Shown in pieces: positions 6,290 to 12,788 of a stretch of DNA of 13,623 nt; the first letter of the stretch is position 1; every line of letters begins with the position of its first letter. The position numbers and the translations under genes were made by a program. Where the stretch lies: assembly GCA_025465385.1 (NCBI GenBank), contig JAODNG010000267.1, positions 1-13,623 of the forward strand, in the 5' to 3' direction. The notes beneath the pieces were generated by a model. It was not told where the DNA came from and ran no database searches. It saw nothing but the letters and a program-made list of their open reading frames with translations. The stretch is from Pseudonocardiales bacterium (lineage in GTDB: Bacteria; Actinomycetota; Actinomycetes; Mycobacteriales; Pseudonocardiaceae).

Positions 6290-7525
6290 TCAGCGCAGCG
6301 CGACCAGGGTGTCGCCGCGTTGTTCCAGCACCACACCCCCCGAGCTGGTGGTACCTACTGGGCCACGGTAGCCGCCGCGGTCCACCGGCAGCGCCCCGAG
6401 CTGCTGGCCGGTGGTGGTATCCAGCACGGCGAGCGCTCCCGGCACCGGTAGCAGCAGCCGCCCGGCGACCTCTGACCCGGTGCCCAGGGATCCGGGCCGG
6501 GTCCACCGTGGCCGCAGGTCTGCGATGTCCAATGCGACAGTGGCCGAGCCGGTGAACCAGCGAATCTCAGTGGGTGTTTCCGTGACGTCGGCCAGCCCGC
6601 CGGGCGGATTGCCCCGCAGGTCCGCGTCCGGGATCGCGAGCGGATACTCGGCTACCTCCTTGCCCTGGCCGTCGAGCACGGCCAACCGGGCCGGGTCGGG
6701 CAGCGCCACGGCCACCCGCTCGGCGCTCATCGCGACGACCTGGGCCTGCTGACCCGAGAGCAGGGTGCTGAAAATCACCTCGGGGTGGTCGGGTTCCTTG
6801 GGATCGGACCGTTGCACGGTGAGCCGCACCCTCTCCCCGGGACACTGCTCCACCACGGCCAGCTTGCCGCCGCCCAGTTTCGCATTACTAAGGGCGACCG
6901 AGTCGTGCAAGCAGTCCGGTCGCGGTTGGGTTGCAGGCTGCACCGGGGTCGGCAGTCTCCCATAGGCCAGCGTGCGTACCAGGTCCGAGCGCCACACCTC
7001 AAGGTAGCGACGGCCAGTGGCGGCGACCTGGTTGCCGGCGGCTACCAGCCGGGTCGGCGCCTCCACGGGACCGGTGCGTTGGGGTCCACGCCGACCGTCG
7101 ATCCAACCCAGGGTGGTCACCTGACTGCAGGTCTCGCTACGCTCGTAAACCGCCAGCACCTGGTGGAATGCGGCGGCGACGGTACACAGCGACCGGTCGC
7201 GCTGGTAGCTCCAGCGCACTGCGCCGGTGTGCAGGTCGCGCCCGGCGACCACGCCAGCGGCACCGGTGACCGCCGTGCCGTCCGCCGCTAGGGGGACCGG
7301 GGTCGCGGAACTTGGCGCTCGCCACGCCTCGGTCAGTGCTGTGGGCAATGACCCGGACCCGGCGGCTGAAGTCGCATTACTCGGTGCCGGGCCAGCGGCG
7401 GTAGTCAGCGTCGTGCGGTGCGCGTCACTGGTCCACCACAGTGCGGCGGCCACGGTGAACACAATCACAGCGACCACCGCGGCAGCGGTGAGGTCCCACC
7501 GGGTGCGGCGTTCAGGCGGGAGCAT
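6290..7525 (-). CDS. Membrane-anchored PQQ-type beta-propeller protein (Rv3212-like)
   Basis: A 411-residue protein. Residues 1-11 are basic and charged. One transmembrane signal anchor covers about 12-31 (LTAAAVVAVIVFTVAAALWW). An Ala/Ser/Pro/Thr-rich linker runs to about 60, followed by a large extracytoplasmic domain. Repeated strand pairs such as VVAGRDLHTGAVRWSY, RRYLEVWRSDLVRTLAY, RLAVLDGQGKEVAEY, ATVALDIADLRPRW and ALAVLDTTTGQQLGALP are typical PQQ-like propeller blades. Four cysteines (in RSLC, SETC, RPDC and EQC) could form disulfides outside the membrane. The neighbour relation to the DEAD-box gene is that of M. tuberculosis rhlE and Rv3212, from memory. The start ATG 7525 lies 12 bases after the helicase stop with only a weak ribosome site (AGCGG), so coupling to the helicase is likely. 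Specific function is unknown. Confidence 0.83.
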   Translation of the reverse strand: MLPPERRTRWDLTAAAVVAVIVFTVAAALWWTSDAHRTTLTTAAGPAPSNATSAAGSGSLPTALTEAWRAPSSATPVPLAADGTAVTGAAGVVAGRDLHTGAVRWSYQRDRSLCTVAAAFHQVLAVYERSETCSQVTTLGWIDGRRGPQRTGPVEAPTRLVAAGNQVAATGRRYLEVWRSDLVRTLAYGRLPTPVQPATQPRPDCLHDSVALSNAKLGGGKLAVVEQCPGERVRLTVQRSDPKEPDHPEVIFSTLLSGQQAQVVAMSAERVAVALPDPARLAVLDGQGKEVAEYPLAIPDADLRGNPPGGLADVTETPTEIRWFTGSATVALDIADLRPRWTRPGSLGTGSEVAGRLLLPVPGALAVLDTTTGQQLGALPVDRGGYRGPVGTTSSGGVVLEQRGDTLVALR

Positions 7526-7537
7526 CCGACCGCTGGT

Positions 7538-9154
7538 TTAGCCTGCGGCGCGGGGCTGGCTGCCGTGCTCCCCAGTGCCGGCGCTGCGGCCCCGGCTGCG
7601 CCGACGCCGGCGACGTGGCCCGGCGTCACCATGGTCGCATGGGTGCTCTGCGGGCGGCGCAGTCTCGGCACTGGTGCCGGCGGTCTCACCGTTGCGGGTG
7701 CGCCGCCTCAGCCGGCGGACCGGCGGAAGCGCACTGTCGGCGGGCCCACTGCGCACGTCGCGGGGGACACCAGTGGTCCTCCTGGACCGGCCGCCTTCGT
7801 CGCTGGGCTCGGCTTCCAACCCGGCCCGGGTGCGCCGGGCCAGTGGCAGCCGTCCGGTCGAGTCGGTGGGGATGTCGAGGTCGCTGAACAGGTGATCTGA
7901 CGTGGAGTAGGTTTCCGCAGGCTCCGGCATGCCGAGGTCCAGCGCATCACTGATCATCTTCCAGCGGGTTTCCTCGTCCCAGTCAACGAGAGTGATCGCG
8001 ACGCCAGCCCGCCCGGCCCGCCCGGTGCGCCCGATCCGGTGCACGTAGGGCTTCTCGTCTTCGGGACATTGGTAGTTGATGACGTGGGTGACCTCCGGGA
8101 CATCGATGCCGCGGGCGGCGACGTCGGTGGCGACCAGCACGTCGACCTTCTCCGAACGGAAGGCTCGAAGCGCCTGCTCGCGAGCCCCCTGGCCGAGATC
8201 ACCGTGCACCGCCGCGGCCGCGAAACCGCGTTCGGTGAGTTCGTCGGCCACCTTCTGCGCGGTGCGCTTGGTCCTGGTGAAGATCATCGTCAGGCCTCGG
8301 TCGCGGGCCTGCAGCATCCGGGACAGCAGCTCTACCTTGTCCATCGCGTGCGCCCGGTAAACGAACTGCCGGGTCAGCTCATGGATGGCGGTGGCGTCGG
8401 GTTCCTCCGCGCGGATATGCGTTGGCTGGGTCAGGAAGGTCCGGGCCAGCGTGATGATCGGACCCGGCATCGTGGCCGAGAACAGCATGGTCTGACGCTG
8501 CTCGGGCACCATCCGCAGGATTCGCTCGATGTCGGGCAGGAAGCCCAGATCGAGCATCTCATCGGCCTCGTCGAGCACCAGCACGCGTACCTTGCCCAGG
8601 ACTAGATGGCGCTGTTCGGCAAGGTCCAGTAGCCGGCCCGGAGTACCGACCACCAGGTCCACCCCCCTGGTCAGGGCCTTGATCTGTGGTTCGTAGGGCC
8701 GGCCGCCGTAGATCGAAAGGACCCGGACGCCGAGATCCCGACTCGCGGCGGTGAGGTCGGCGCTGACCTGCAGGCACAGCTCTCTGGTCGGAACGACGAC
8801 CAGGGCGCGCGGGGTGCCGTCAAGAACGATGTCTCCGGTGGTGATCCGCTGGATCAGCGGGACACCGAAGCCGAGGGTTTTGCCAGTGCCGGTACGGGCC
8901 TGACCGATGAGGTCGTCGCCGGCCAGCGCCAGCGGCAAGGTCAGTTCCTGAATAGCAAAGGTGCGCTCGATGCCTACCGCTCGCAGAGTCCTGACGATCT
9001 CGTCGCGGACGCCGAGTTCGGCGAAGGTGGGAGAGTCATCGCGCACCGGTGCGCCGGCCTGCAGCGGCGCGGGCGCTGCGGTTTCGTCGATATCACTCTC
9101 TGTACTGGCTTGAGAGTCGGGGTCGGAATGCTCCAGGGGATAGTTCTCGGGCAA
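7538..9154 (-). CDS. rhlE: DEAD-box ATP-dependent RNA helicase (RhlE-like)
   Basis: A 538-residue superfamily 2 RNA helicase. A Ser/Asp/Glu-rich tail (1-40) precedes TFAELGV with the Q motif (Gln69). Motif I is ARTGTGKT (86-93), Ia PTRELCLQ (122-129), TPGR (171-174), II DEAD (195-198), III SAT (226-228), IV MIFTRTKR (290-297), V VATDVAARGID (341-351) and VI HRIGRTGR (372-379). All core residues are present. The C-terminus ends in an Arg-rich, low-complexity region with a run of six Arg, likely RNA-binding. Expected role: ATP-driven RNA unwinding in ribosome assembly, cold response or RNA decay. The TTG at 9154 has no Shine-Dalgarno. The same frame reaches CTG 9175, which has GAGAGG eight bases ahead and would add LTVSQTT, so the true start may be CTG. 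The symbol rests on family and on the neighbourhood shared with Rv3211. Confidence 0.93.
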   Translation of the reverse strand: MPENYPLEHSDPDSQASTESDIDETAAPAPLQAGAPVRDDSPTFAELGVRDEIVRTLRAVGIERTFAIQELTLPLALAGDDLIGQARTGTGKTLGFGVPLIQRITTGDIVLDGTPRALVVVPTRELCLQVSADLTAASRDLGVRVLSIYGGRPYEPQIKALTRGVDLVVGTPGRLLDLAEQRHLVLGKVRVLVLDEADEMLDLGFLPDIERILRMVPEQRQTMLFSATMPGPIITLARTFLTQPTHIRAEEPDATAIHELTRQFVYRAHAMDKVELLSRMLQARDRGLTMIFTRTKRTAQKVADELTERGFAAAAVHGDLGQGAREQALRAFRSEKVDVLVATDVAARGIDVPEVTHVINYQCPEDEKPYVHRIGRTGRAGRAGVAITLVDWDEETRWKMISDALDLGMPEPAETYSTSDHLFSDLDIPTDSTGRLPLARRTRAGLEAEPSDEGGRSRRTTGVPRDVRSGPADSALPPVRRLRRRTRNGETAGTSAETAPPAEHPCDHGDAGPRRRRRRSRGRSAGTGEHGSQPRAAG

Positions 9155-9171
9155 CGTGGTCTGGCTGACGG

Positions 9172-9291
9172 TCAGTGTGATCGCCTCTCTCGTACTGGCG
9201 CGTCCACCGCCGTCTCGCTCGACCAGCTCCGCGCCGCCGGACGGCGCAGCAGAACCGGGAACGAATACATCAGGTCCGCGCTCAATTTCAT
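9172..9291 (-). CDS. Possible upstream ORF (39 aa) of the helicase gene
   Basis: On the minus strand ATG 9291-9289 opens a frame of 39 codons (MKLSADLMYSFPVLLRRPAA...), ending in TGA 9174-9172. The stop overlaps the candidate CTG start of the helicase as CTGA. A hairpin GCGCCG-TCCGG-CGGCGC (9247-9231) lies inside, and another, GGCGG/CCGCC (9313-9298), lies just ahead. The ATG has no clear Shine-Dalgarno. The codons are plausible for a high-GC genome but do not prove translation, so this is a candidate regulatory uORF only. Confidence 0.3.
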   Translation of the reverse strand: MKLSADLMYSFPVLLRRPAARSWSSETAVDAPVRERRSH

Positions 9292-9444
9292 GCGCTTGGC
9301 GGCATGTACCGCCGAGCGGGACGTGCCGCCCCGGGATTTTGTCACCGGGTCAGGTCACGCCCTGTGCACACATCCTACCCCTCCACCACGTCAACTGTGC
9401 GCGTGACACCGCACACTCCACCAATGCGGCACTACGCTCGCGCC
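9176..9444. promoter_or_regulatory. Divergent promoter region between the helicase and ferritin-like genes
   Basis: On the minus side TTGACG (9394-9389) is followed by TAGGAT (9377-9372). The spacer is only 11 bases, so one of the two must pair with another element. Transcripts from here would have a helicase 5' region of roughly 190 bases containing two hairpins and the candidate uORF. On the plus side TACGCT (9433-9438) sits right before GTG 9445. No other gene is supported here. Confidence 0.4.
9433..9438 (+). promoter_or_regulatory. -10-like TACGCT for a leaderless start
   Basis: TANNNT hexamer ending six bases before GTG 9445, the spacing expected if transcription starts at the G of the codon. 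This decides the start of the ferritin-like gene. No good -35 is seen. Confidence 0.4.
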
Positions 9445-10089
9445 GTGGATGTGGCACGTGCGGGCATCGTCGACCTGTTGGGGGTCCTCGCTTACGGAGA
9501 GCTGTCAGCGTTCTCTCGGCTCGCGCAGGACGCCCGCCATGCCCCCACGCTGAGCGGCAGGGTGGCGATGGCCAACATGGCGGCTGCTGAAATCGGGCAC
9601 TTTCGGCAGCTCGAGAGCCATCTACGCGGTTTGCATGTCTCGGTGGACGACGCGATGCGCCCCTTCGTGGCGCGCATCGAAGCGTTCCACGCCTCAACGG
9701 CACCCCGGTCCTGGCTGGAGTCGCTAGTGAAAGTCTACGTCGGGGACGGCTTGGCGGCGGATTTCTACGGTGAGATGGGTGCTTGGCTAGACGACGCCAC
9801 CGCTGCACTGGTCAAGGAGGTGCTGGCCGACACCGGATATTCGGCATTCGCCGAGCGGGAGGTGCGCAGCGCCTGCGAGCAGAGTCGGACCACCCGCGAC
9901 CGGTTGGCACTGTGGGGCCGGCGGCTGCTCGGCGAGGCGGTGACCAATGCCCAGCACGTCGTGGCTGAACGCGACGCGCTGGCTGAACTGATCATCCGCG
10001 GCTCCGGAGACCCGGCTGGCCTGGCCACACTGGTCCGCCGGGTGGAGATCCTGCACGGCCGTCGGATGGCTGCCCTCGGGCTGGGGTGA
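9445..10089 (+). CDS. Ferritin-like fold protein (MiaE-related, Rv3210c-like)
   Basis: A 214-residue all-helical protein. The first helix pair carries GVLAYGELSAFSRLAQDA (Glu19) and MANMAAAEIGHFRQLESHL (Glu49, His52), the E-...-ExxH half of a ferritin-type di-iron site. Later helices include SLVKVYVGDGLAADFYGEMGAWL and a RDRLALWGRRLLGEAVTNAQHVVAERDAL stretch that supplies further Glu and His candidates. This matches the actinobacterial 'ferritin-like fold-containing protein' related to tRNA-(ms2io6A) hydroxylase. Whether it acts on tRNA here is unknown. Start: GTG 9445 follows a leaderless-type TACGCT. ATG 9424 (seven codons earlier) lacks a ribosome site, and the frame is open to 9304. The divergent pairing with the DEAD-box gene resembles Rv3210c/Rv3211. 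The next gene, DUF3107, follows after 64 bases on the same strand. Confidence 0.82.
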   Translation: MDVARAGIVDLLGVLAYGELSAFSRLAQDARHAPTLSGRVAMANMAAAEIGHFRQLESHLRGLHVSVDDAMRPFVARIEAFHASTAPRSWLESLVKVYVGDGLAADFYGEMGAWLDDATAALVKEVLADTGYSAFAEREVRSACEQSRTTRDRLALWGRRLLGEAVTNAQHVVAERDALAELIIRGSGDPAGLATLVRRVEILHGRRMAALGLG

Positions 10090-10109
10090 ACGGCTGCGCA
10101 CCGCTCCAC

Positions 10110-10115
10110 TAGCCT
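10110..10115 (+). promoter_or_regulatory. Possible -10 (TAGCCT) for the DUF3107 gene
   Basis: TANNNT hexamer 38 bases before the GTG start, with a weak -35-like TGAACG at 10087-10092 (17-base spacer). It would give a leader of about 30 bases containing the GGAGG site. Weak evidence. Confidence 0.2.
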
Positions 10116-10153
10116 GGCGTGTCACAGGTCGATCACACCGTGGAGGTTCTGGC

Positions 10154-10387
10154 GTGGAGGTCAAGATTGGCGTCGCGGACAGTCCTCGCGAGCTGACGGT
10201 GTCTACCGCGGACTCGCCGGATGAGGTGGAGGCGCTGATCGTCGAGGCGATGCGGAACACTCAAGGAATGCTGACCCTGATCGACGACAAGGGTCGGCGC
10301 TACATGGTGCCGACCTCGAGGGTCGCCTACATCGAGATCGGACCCGGGGACAGCCGCCGGGTAGGCTTCTCCGTCGGCGGCTCGTGA
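10154..10387 (+). CDS. DUF3107 family small protein (TB9.4/Rv3208A-like)
   Basis: A 77-residue protein matching the small actinobacterial DUF3107 family. It opens with a strand MEVKIGVADSPRELTVST, then a helix SPDEVEALIVEAM. A strand pair LTLIDDKGRRYMVPTSRVAYIEIG follows, and the chain ends RRVGFSVGGS. The start is GTG 10154 with GGAGG at 10142-10146, seven bases ahead. Neighbours (TetR on the opposite strand, ferritin-like gene upstream) match the Rv3208-Rv3210c area. Function is not established in the family as far as I know. Its final TCG-TGA lies inside the left arm of a palindromic repeat. Confidence 0.88.
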   Translation: MEVKIGVADSPRELTVSTADSPDEVEALIVEAMRNTQGMLTLIDDKGRRYMVPTSRVAYIEIGPGDSRRVGFSVGGS

Positions 10388-10426
10388 GTGGCAAACAGTG
10401 TTATAGCACTCAACGCCACTCACGAG
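10381..10426. repeat. Palindromic repeat element 1, with both convergent stop codons in its arms
   Basis: CTCGTGAGTGGC (10381-10392) and GCCACTCACGAG (10415-10426) are perfect 12-bp inverted arms. The 22-base centre contains one 17-base unit, CAGTGTTATAGCACTCA (10396-10412), with its own small stem AGTG/CACT. The left arm carries the TGA of the DUF3107 gene (10385-10387). The right arm carries, on the minus strand, the TGA of the TetR gene (10422-10420). The same element recurs at 12783-12860. As RNA it gives a strong 12-bp stem in both convergent transcripts, so bidirectional termination or 3'-end protection is likely. No T-run. Confidence 0.85.
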
Positions 10427-11091
10427 CTGTCCAGCATTCGGGCCGGTGACCCACCTGCTTGCAGGATGGCATCCAGTGCGCCCCAGGCCATCATCAGCAG
10501 GTAGTCGCGCAGCTGCTCCCGGGATAACGCACGGTCCTGTAGCCACCAGTCACCCGCCGCTTGCACCATGCCCACGCCGGCGTGGGCCCACGTCTGGGCA
10601 CCCCCTGGATCCAGGCCCTGGCTGCGTAGCTGATCGGCGAAGATCGTGGCCAGCGCCCCGGCGATTAGTGCGGCATTGGTCGTGACCGGATCCCGGGGCA
10701 ATGGCCGGTCGGTGAACGAGCGGCGCACCACGAAGCGGTAGAGCTCCGGTTCGGACTCGATGAACGTCAAGTAGGCGTCGATCACTACCCGGAGCAGCGT
10801 CCGCGGATCAACCTCGGAGCTCAGGCCGGACAGCAGGACAGCCCGCAACTGCTCCGTGGCAGTCTCGCTGACCGCCATGTAGAGATCGCCCTTGTCGAGA
10901 AAATGCCGGTAGAGGATGGGTTTGCTGACGCCGGCCTCGCTGGCGATGTCGTCCATCGCGACATCGGGCCCGTGCTGGCGGATTGCCCGCATCGCGGCCT
11001 GCACCAACACCGCGCGGCGCTGCTCCCGATGTCCTGAGCGCGTACTCGGCGACCGGCGCACCCGCTTGACAGGAACGGGGTCATCCGTCAT
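10420..11091 (-). CDS. TetR-family transcriptional regulator
   Basis: A 223-residue regulator. A basic N-terminal arm (KRVRRSPSTRSGHREQRR) precedes the TetR helix-turn-helix from about residue 25 to 70, with VAMDDIASEAGVSKPILYRHFLDKGDLYMAV as the recognition unit. The remaining helices form the ligand/dimer domain. The start is ATG 11091-11089. The frame stays open to 11247, but the extra residues would run through the operator and into the divergent gene. There is no Shine-Dalgarno. TACCAT on the minus strand (11104-11099) lies seven bases ahead of the ATG, consistent with a leaderless mRNA whose -10 is inside the operator, hence likely autorepression. It diverges from the alpha/beta hydrolase gene at 11143, its probable target. 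Ligand unknown. Confidence 0.9.
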   Translation of the reverse strand: MTDDPVPVKRVRRSPSTRSGHREQRRAVLVQAAMRAIRQHGPDVAMDDIASEAGVSKPILYRHFLDKGDLYMAVSETATEQLRAVLLSGLSSEVDPRTLLRVVIDAYLTFIESEPELYRFVVRRSFTDRPLPRDPVTTNAALIAGALATIFADQLRSQGLDPGGAQTWAHAGVGMVQAAGDWWLQDRALSREQLRDYLLMMAWGALDAILQAGGSPARMLDSS

Positions 11092-11094
11092 GTT
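11066..11094 (+). promoter_or_regulatory. Possible promoter of the alpha/beta hydrolase (TTGACA-17-CATGTT)
   Basis: A perfect -35 TTGACA (11066-11071) lies 17 bases before CATGTT (11089-11094), a poor -10 match. The -10 abuts the first operator palindrome and the transcript would start inside it, so TetR binding should block it. TATGGT at 11099-11104 is an alternative -10. Confidence 0.35.
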
Positions 11095-11123
11095 ACTTAT
11101 GGTAACTGTTACTTCCGGTAACA
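11091..11123. promoter_or_regulatory. Twin palindromic operator GTTAC-N5-GTAAC x2
   Basis: GTTAC-TTATG-GTAAC (11092-11106) and GTTAC-TTCCG-GTAAC (11108-11122) are two 15-bp perfect inverted repeats set 16 bp apart. The second extends to TGTTAC/GTAACA (11107-11123). They fill the space between the divergent TetR start codon and the hydrolase leader. Palindromes of this size and position are typical TetR-family binding sites, and the minus-strand -10 of tetR lies within the first. Two sites suggest binding of two dimers. Confidence 0.75.
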
Positions 11124-11142
11124 CCTTGAGCGGGAGCAGGCG

Positions 11143-12069
11143 ATGTCTACGACGGATGAGCAGTCCTTCACCACTCCGGACGGCACTCGATTGGCTTTGT
11201 ACTGGCAGGGCCCGCGCGATGTACCAGTGACAATCGTGCTCGTACACGGCTGGACTCTGGACTCCCGGACCTGGGGCCCGGTCGCCGACGCGCTATCGAC
11301 CGGCCCGCGCGCGCGGCCGGTGTTGCGCTACGACCTGCGCGGTCACGGGCGTTCCGACCCGGCTCAGCCCGGTACTGAGACTATCGCCCAGGCGGCTGAC
11401 GACCTGGCCGATCTGCTCGGTGCCGCGGTAACAGGTCCAGTCGTGCTCGTCGGGCACTCGATGGGCGGCATGGCCGTCATGGCGCTGGCCCAGCGGCACC
11501 CCGAGCTGCTGGCAGAGCGGGTTGTCGGCGTGGCGTTCGTGGCGACATCTTGCGGTGACATGGTGCCCCACAATCTCGGCCTGCGACCCGAGTTGGCCCG
11601 GATGGTGGCCCGAGGGGAGACCGCGCTGAGGCGTTGGGCGTTGGCGTCCGGCTGGTGGCTGCGCCGGGAGCCGATCACCCGATGGACCGGGTTGATCCGG
11701 CCGGGTGTGCGCTGGCTGCTGTTCGGTGCACATCCGCGACCTGCCGATGTCACGCTCTGCGCGACTTGCTTGGCGCAGGGTCGGGCGGCGAACCTGGTGA
11801 CCTTCCGGTCCACCCTTGACGAGCACGACCAAGTCGCCGCCCTCGCTGCGTTCCGGCAGATACCGGGGTTGGTGGTGGGCGCAATGAGCGACCGGCTTAC
11901 CCCGATACGACATACCGACAAGATCGCCGCTGAGCTGCCGCACGCGACGCTGGTCCGCTACGCCGGCGCAGGACACCTGGTGACGCTGGAGCGGGCCGAG
12001 CAGGTGGCCGACCGGATCGATAAGTTGGTCTGTTCGGTCGAGTCCGGCCAGCAGTTGCCTGCGAAGTGA
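11143..12069 (+). CDS. Alpha/beta hydrolase, probable TetR-regulated
   Basis: A 308-residue alpha/beta-fold hydrolase. The oxyanion region is LVHGWTLDSRTW (33-44). RYDLRGHGRS (62-71) follows, then the nucleophile elbow GHSMGG (Ser106), the acid in GAMSDRLTP (Asp250) and the histidine in GAGHLVTLE (His278), a complete triad. A cap region with many Trp and Arg residues (about 140-215) could shape a hydrophobic pocket. It resembles esterase/lipase or peroxidase-type members. The substrate is unknown, though it may be related to the TetR ligand. The start is ATG 11143 with GGGAG (11132-11136) six bases ahead. Its 5' region contains the twin operator. It ends 17 bases before the response regulator, which seems to have its own start signal. 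Confidence 0.9.
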   Translation: MSTTDEQSFTTPDGTRLALYWQGPRDVPVTIVLVHGWTLDSRTWGPVADALSTGPRARPVLRYDLRGHGRSDPAQPGTETIAQAADDLADLLGAAVTGPVVLVGHSMGGMAVMALAQRHPELLAERVVGVAFVATSCGDMVPHNLGLRPELARMVARGETALRRWALASGWWLRREPITRWTGLIRPGVRWLLFGAHPRPADVTLCATCLAQGRAANLVTFRSTLDEHDQVAALAAFRQIPGLVVGAMSDRLTPIRHTDKIAAELPHATLVRYAGAGHLVTLERAEQVADRIDKLVCSVESGQQLPAK

Positions 12070-12074
12070 TCGAT

Positions 12075-12080
12075 TAAGCT
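12075..12080 (+). promoter_or_regulatory. -10-like TAAGCT for a leaderless response regulator
   Basis: TANNNT hexamer ending six bases before ATG 12087, with no Shine-Dalgarno in between. This suggests transcription begins at or next to the A of the start codon. No convincing -35 at 17 bases. Confidence 0.45.
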
Positions 12081-12086
12081 CGTACG

Positions 12087-12788
12087 ATGTCCCGGCTGCT
12101 GGTAGTAGAGGACGACGAGACCATCGGCAGTGTGCTTGAGTCCAGCCTGCGCGCTCACGGGCACCAGGTCGGTTGGCAACGCACCGGTCGGGAAGCGCTG
12201 CGTGCCGCAGCAGGGACGGACTTCGACCTGGTACTGCTGGACCTCGGGTTGCCCGACCTCGACGGCGTCGAGGTGTGCCGGCAATTACGGGCCAGCAATC
12301 CCACGGCGGTGCTGGTGATTCTCACCGCCCGGACCGACGAGATGGATGTGGTGGTCGGTCTCGAGGCCGGCGCGGACGACTACCTGACCAAACCGGTGCG
12401 GTTGGCTGAGCTGCTGGCCCGGGTCCGCGCCCATCTACGACGGGTGGCGCCGGCGACATCGGAAGCCCAACCGATGCTCATGGTGGCAGACTTGCTGGTG
12501 GACACGGGTAGCCGGCGCGCGAGCGTCGCTGGAACGGAGATGCCGCTGCGGGCCAAGGAGTTCGACCTACTCGCCCGCCTCGCGGCAGCGCCGGAAGTGG
12601 CGATCAGCCGGGAGACCCTGATGGCGCAGGTGTGGGACGAGAACTGGTTCGGTCCCACCAAGACCCTCGACGTGCATGTGGCCGCACTGCGCCGCAAGCT
12701 GGCGGGAATGGCCCAACTGGGTTCGGTGCCCCGGATCACCACCCTGAGAGGGCACGGCTATCGGCTGGAGGCCCCGAAGGGGTCGTGA
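12087..12788 (+). CDS. OmpR/PhoB-type response regulator
   Basis: A 233-residue two-component regulator. The receiver domain (1-116) has the acidic pair Glu8-Asp9 with Asp10, the phosphoacceptor Asp52 (LVLLDLGLPDLDG), Thr80 (ILTAR) and Lys102 (YLTKP). The C-terminal winged-helix DNA-binding domain (about 130-230) shows LRAKEFDLLARLAAAPEVAISRETLMAQVW, then KTLDVHVAALRRKLA and ITTLRGHGYRLE, the OmpR/PhoB pattern. All phosphorylation residues are intact. The sensor kinase that follows on the same strand is the expected partner. The 128-base gap between them holds a palindromic repeat, unusual for such pairs. The final TCG-TGA lies in the left arm of that repeat. Confidence 0.95.
   Translation: MSRLLVVEDDETIGSVLESSLRAHGHQVGWQRTGREALRAAAGTDFDLVLLDLGLPDLDGVEVCRQLRASNPTAVLVILTARTDEMDVVVGLEAGADDYLTKPVRLAELLARVRAHLRRVAPATSEAQPMLMVADLLVDTGSRRASVAGTEMPLRAKEFDLLARLAAAPEVAISRETLMAQVWDENWFGPTKTLDVHVAALRRKLAGMAQLGSVPRITTLRGHGYRLEAPKGS

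Noticed and set aside
9110..9406. Plus-strand ORF across the helicase 5' region
   Set aside because: No ribosome site or recognisable motif; antisense to the helicase start and its leader.
10381..10426. Insertion-sequence remnant with terminal inverted repeats
   Set aside because: No transposase fragment and no target-site duplication are visible around either copy. A non-autonomous mobile element remains possible, but the sequence does not show it.
11092..11247. Longer N-terminus for the TetR protein
   Set aside because: It would translate through the twin operator and overlap the divergent hydrolase gene; ATG 11091 gives a normal TetR N-terminus.
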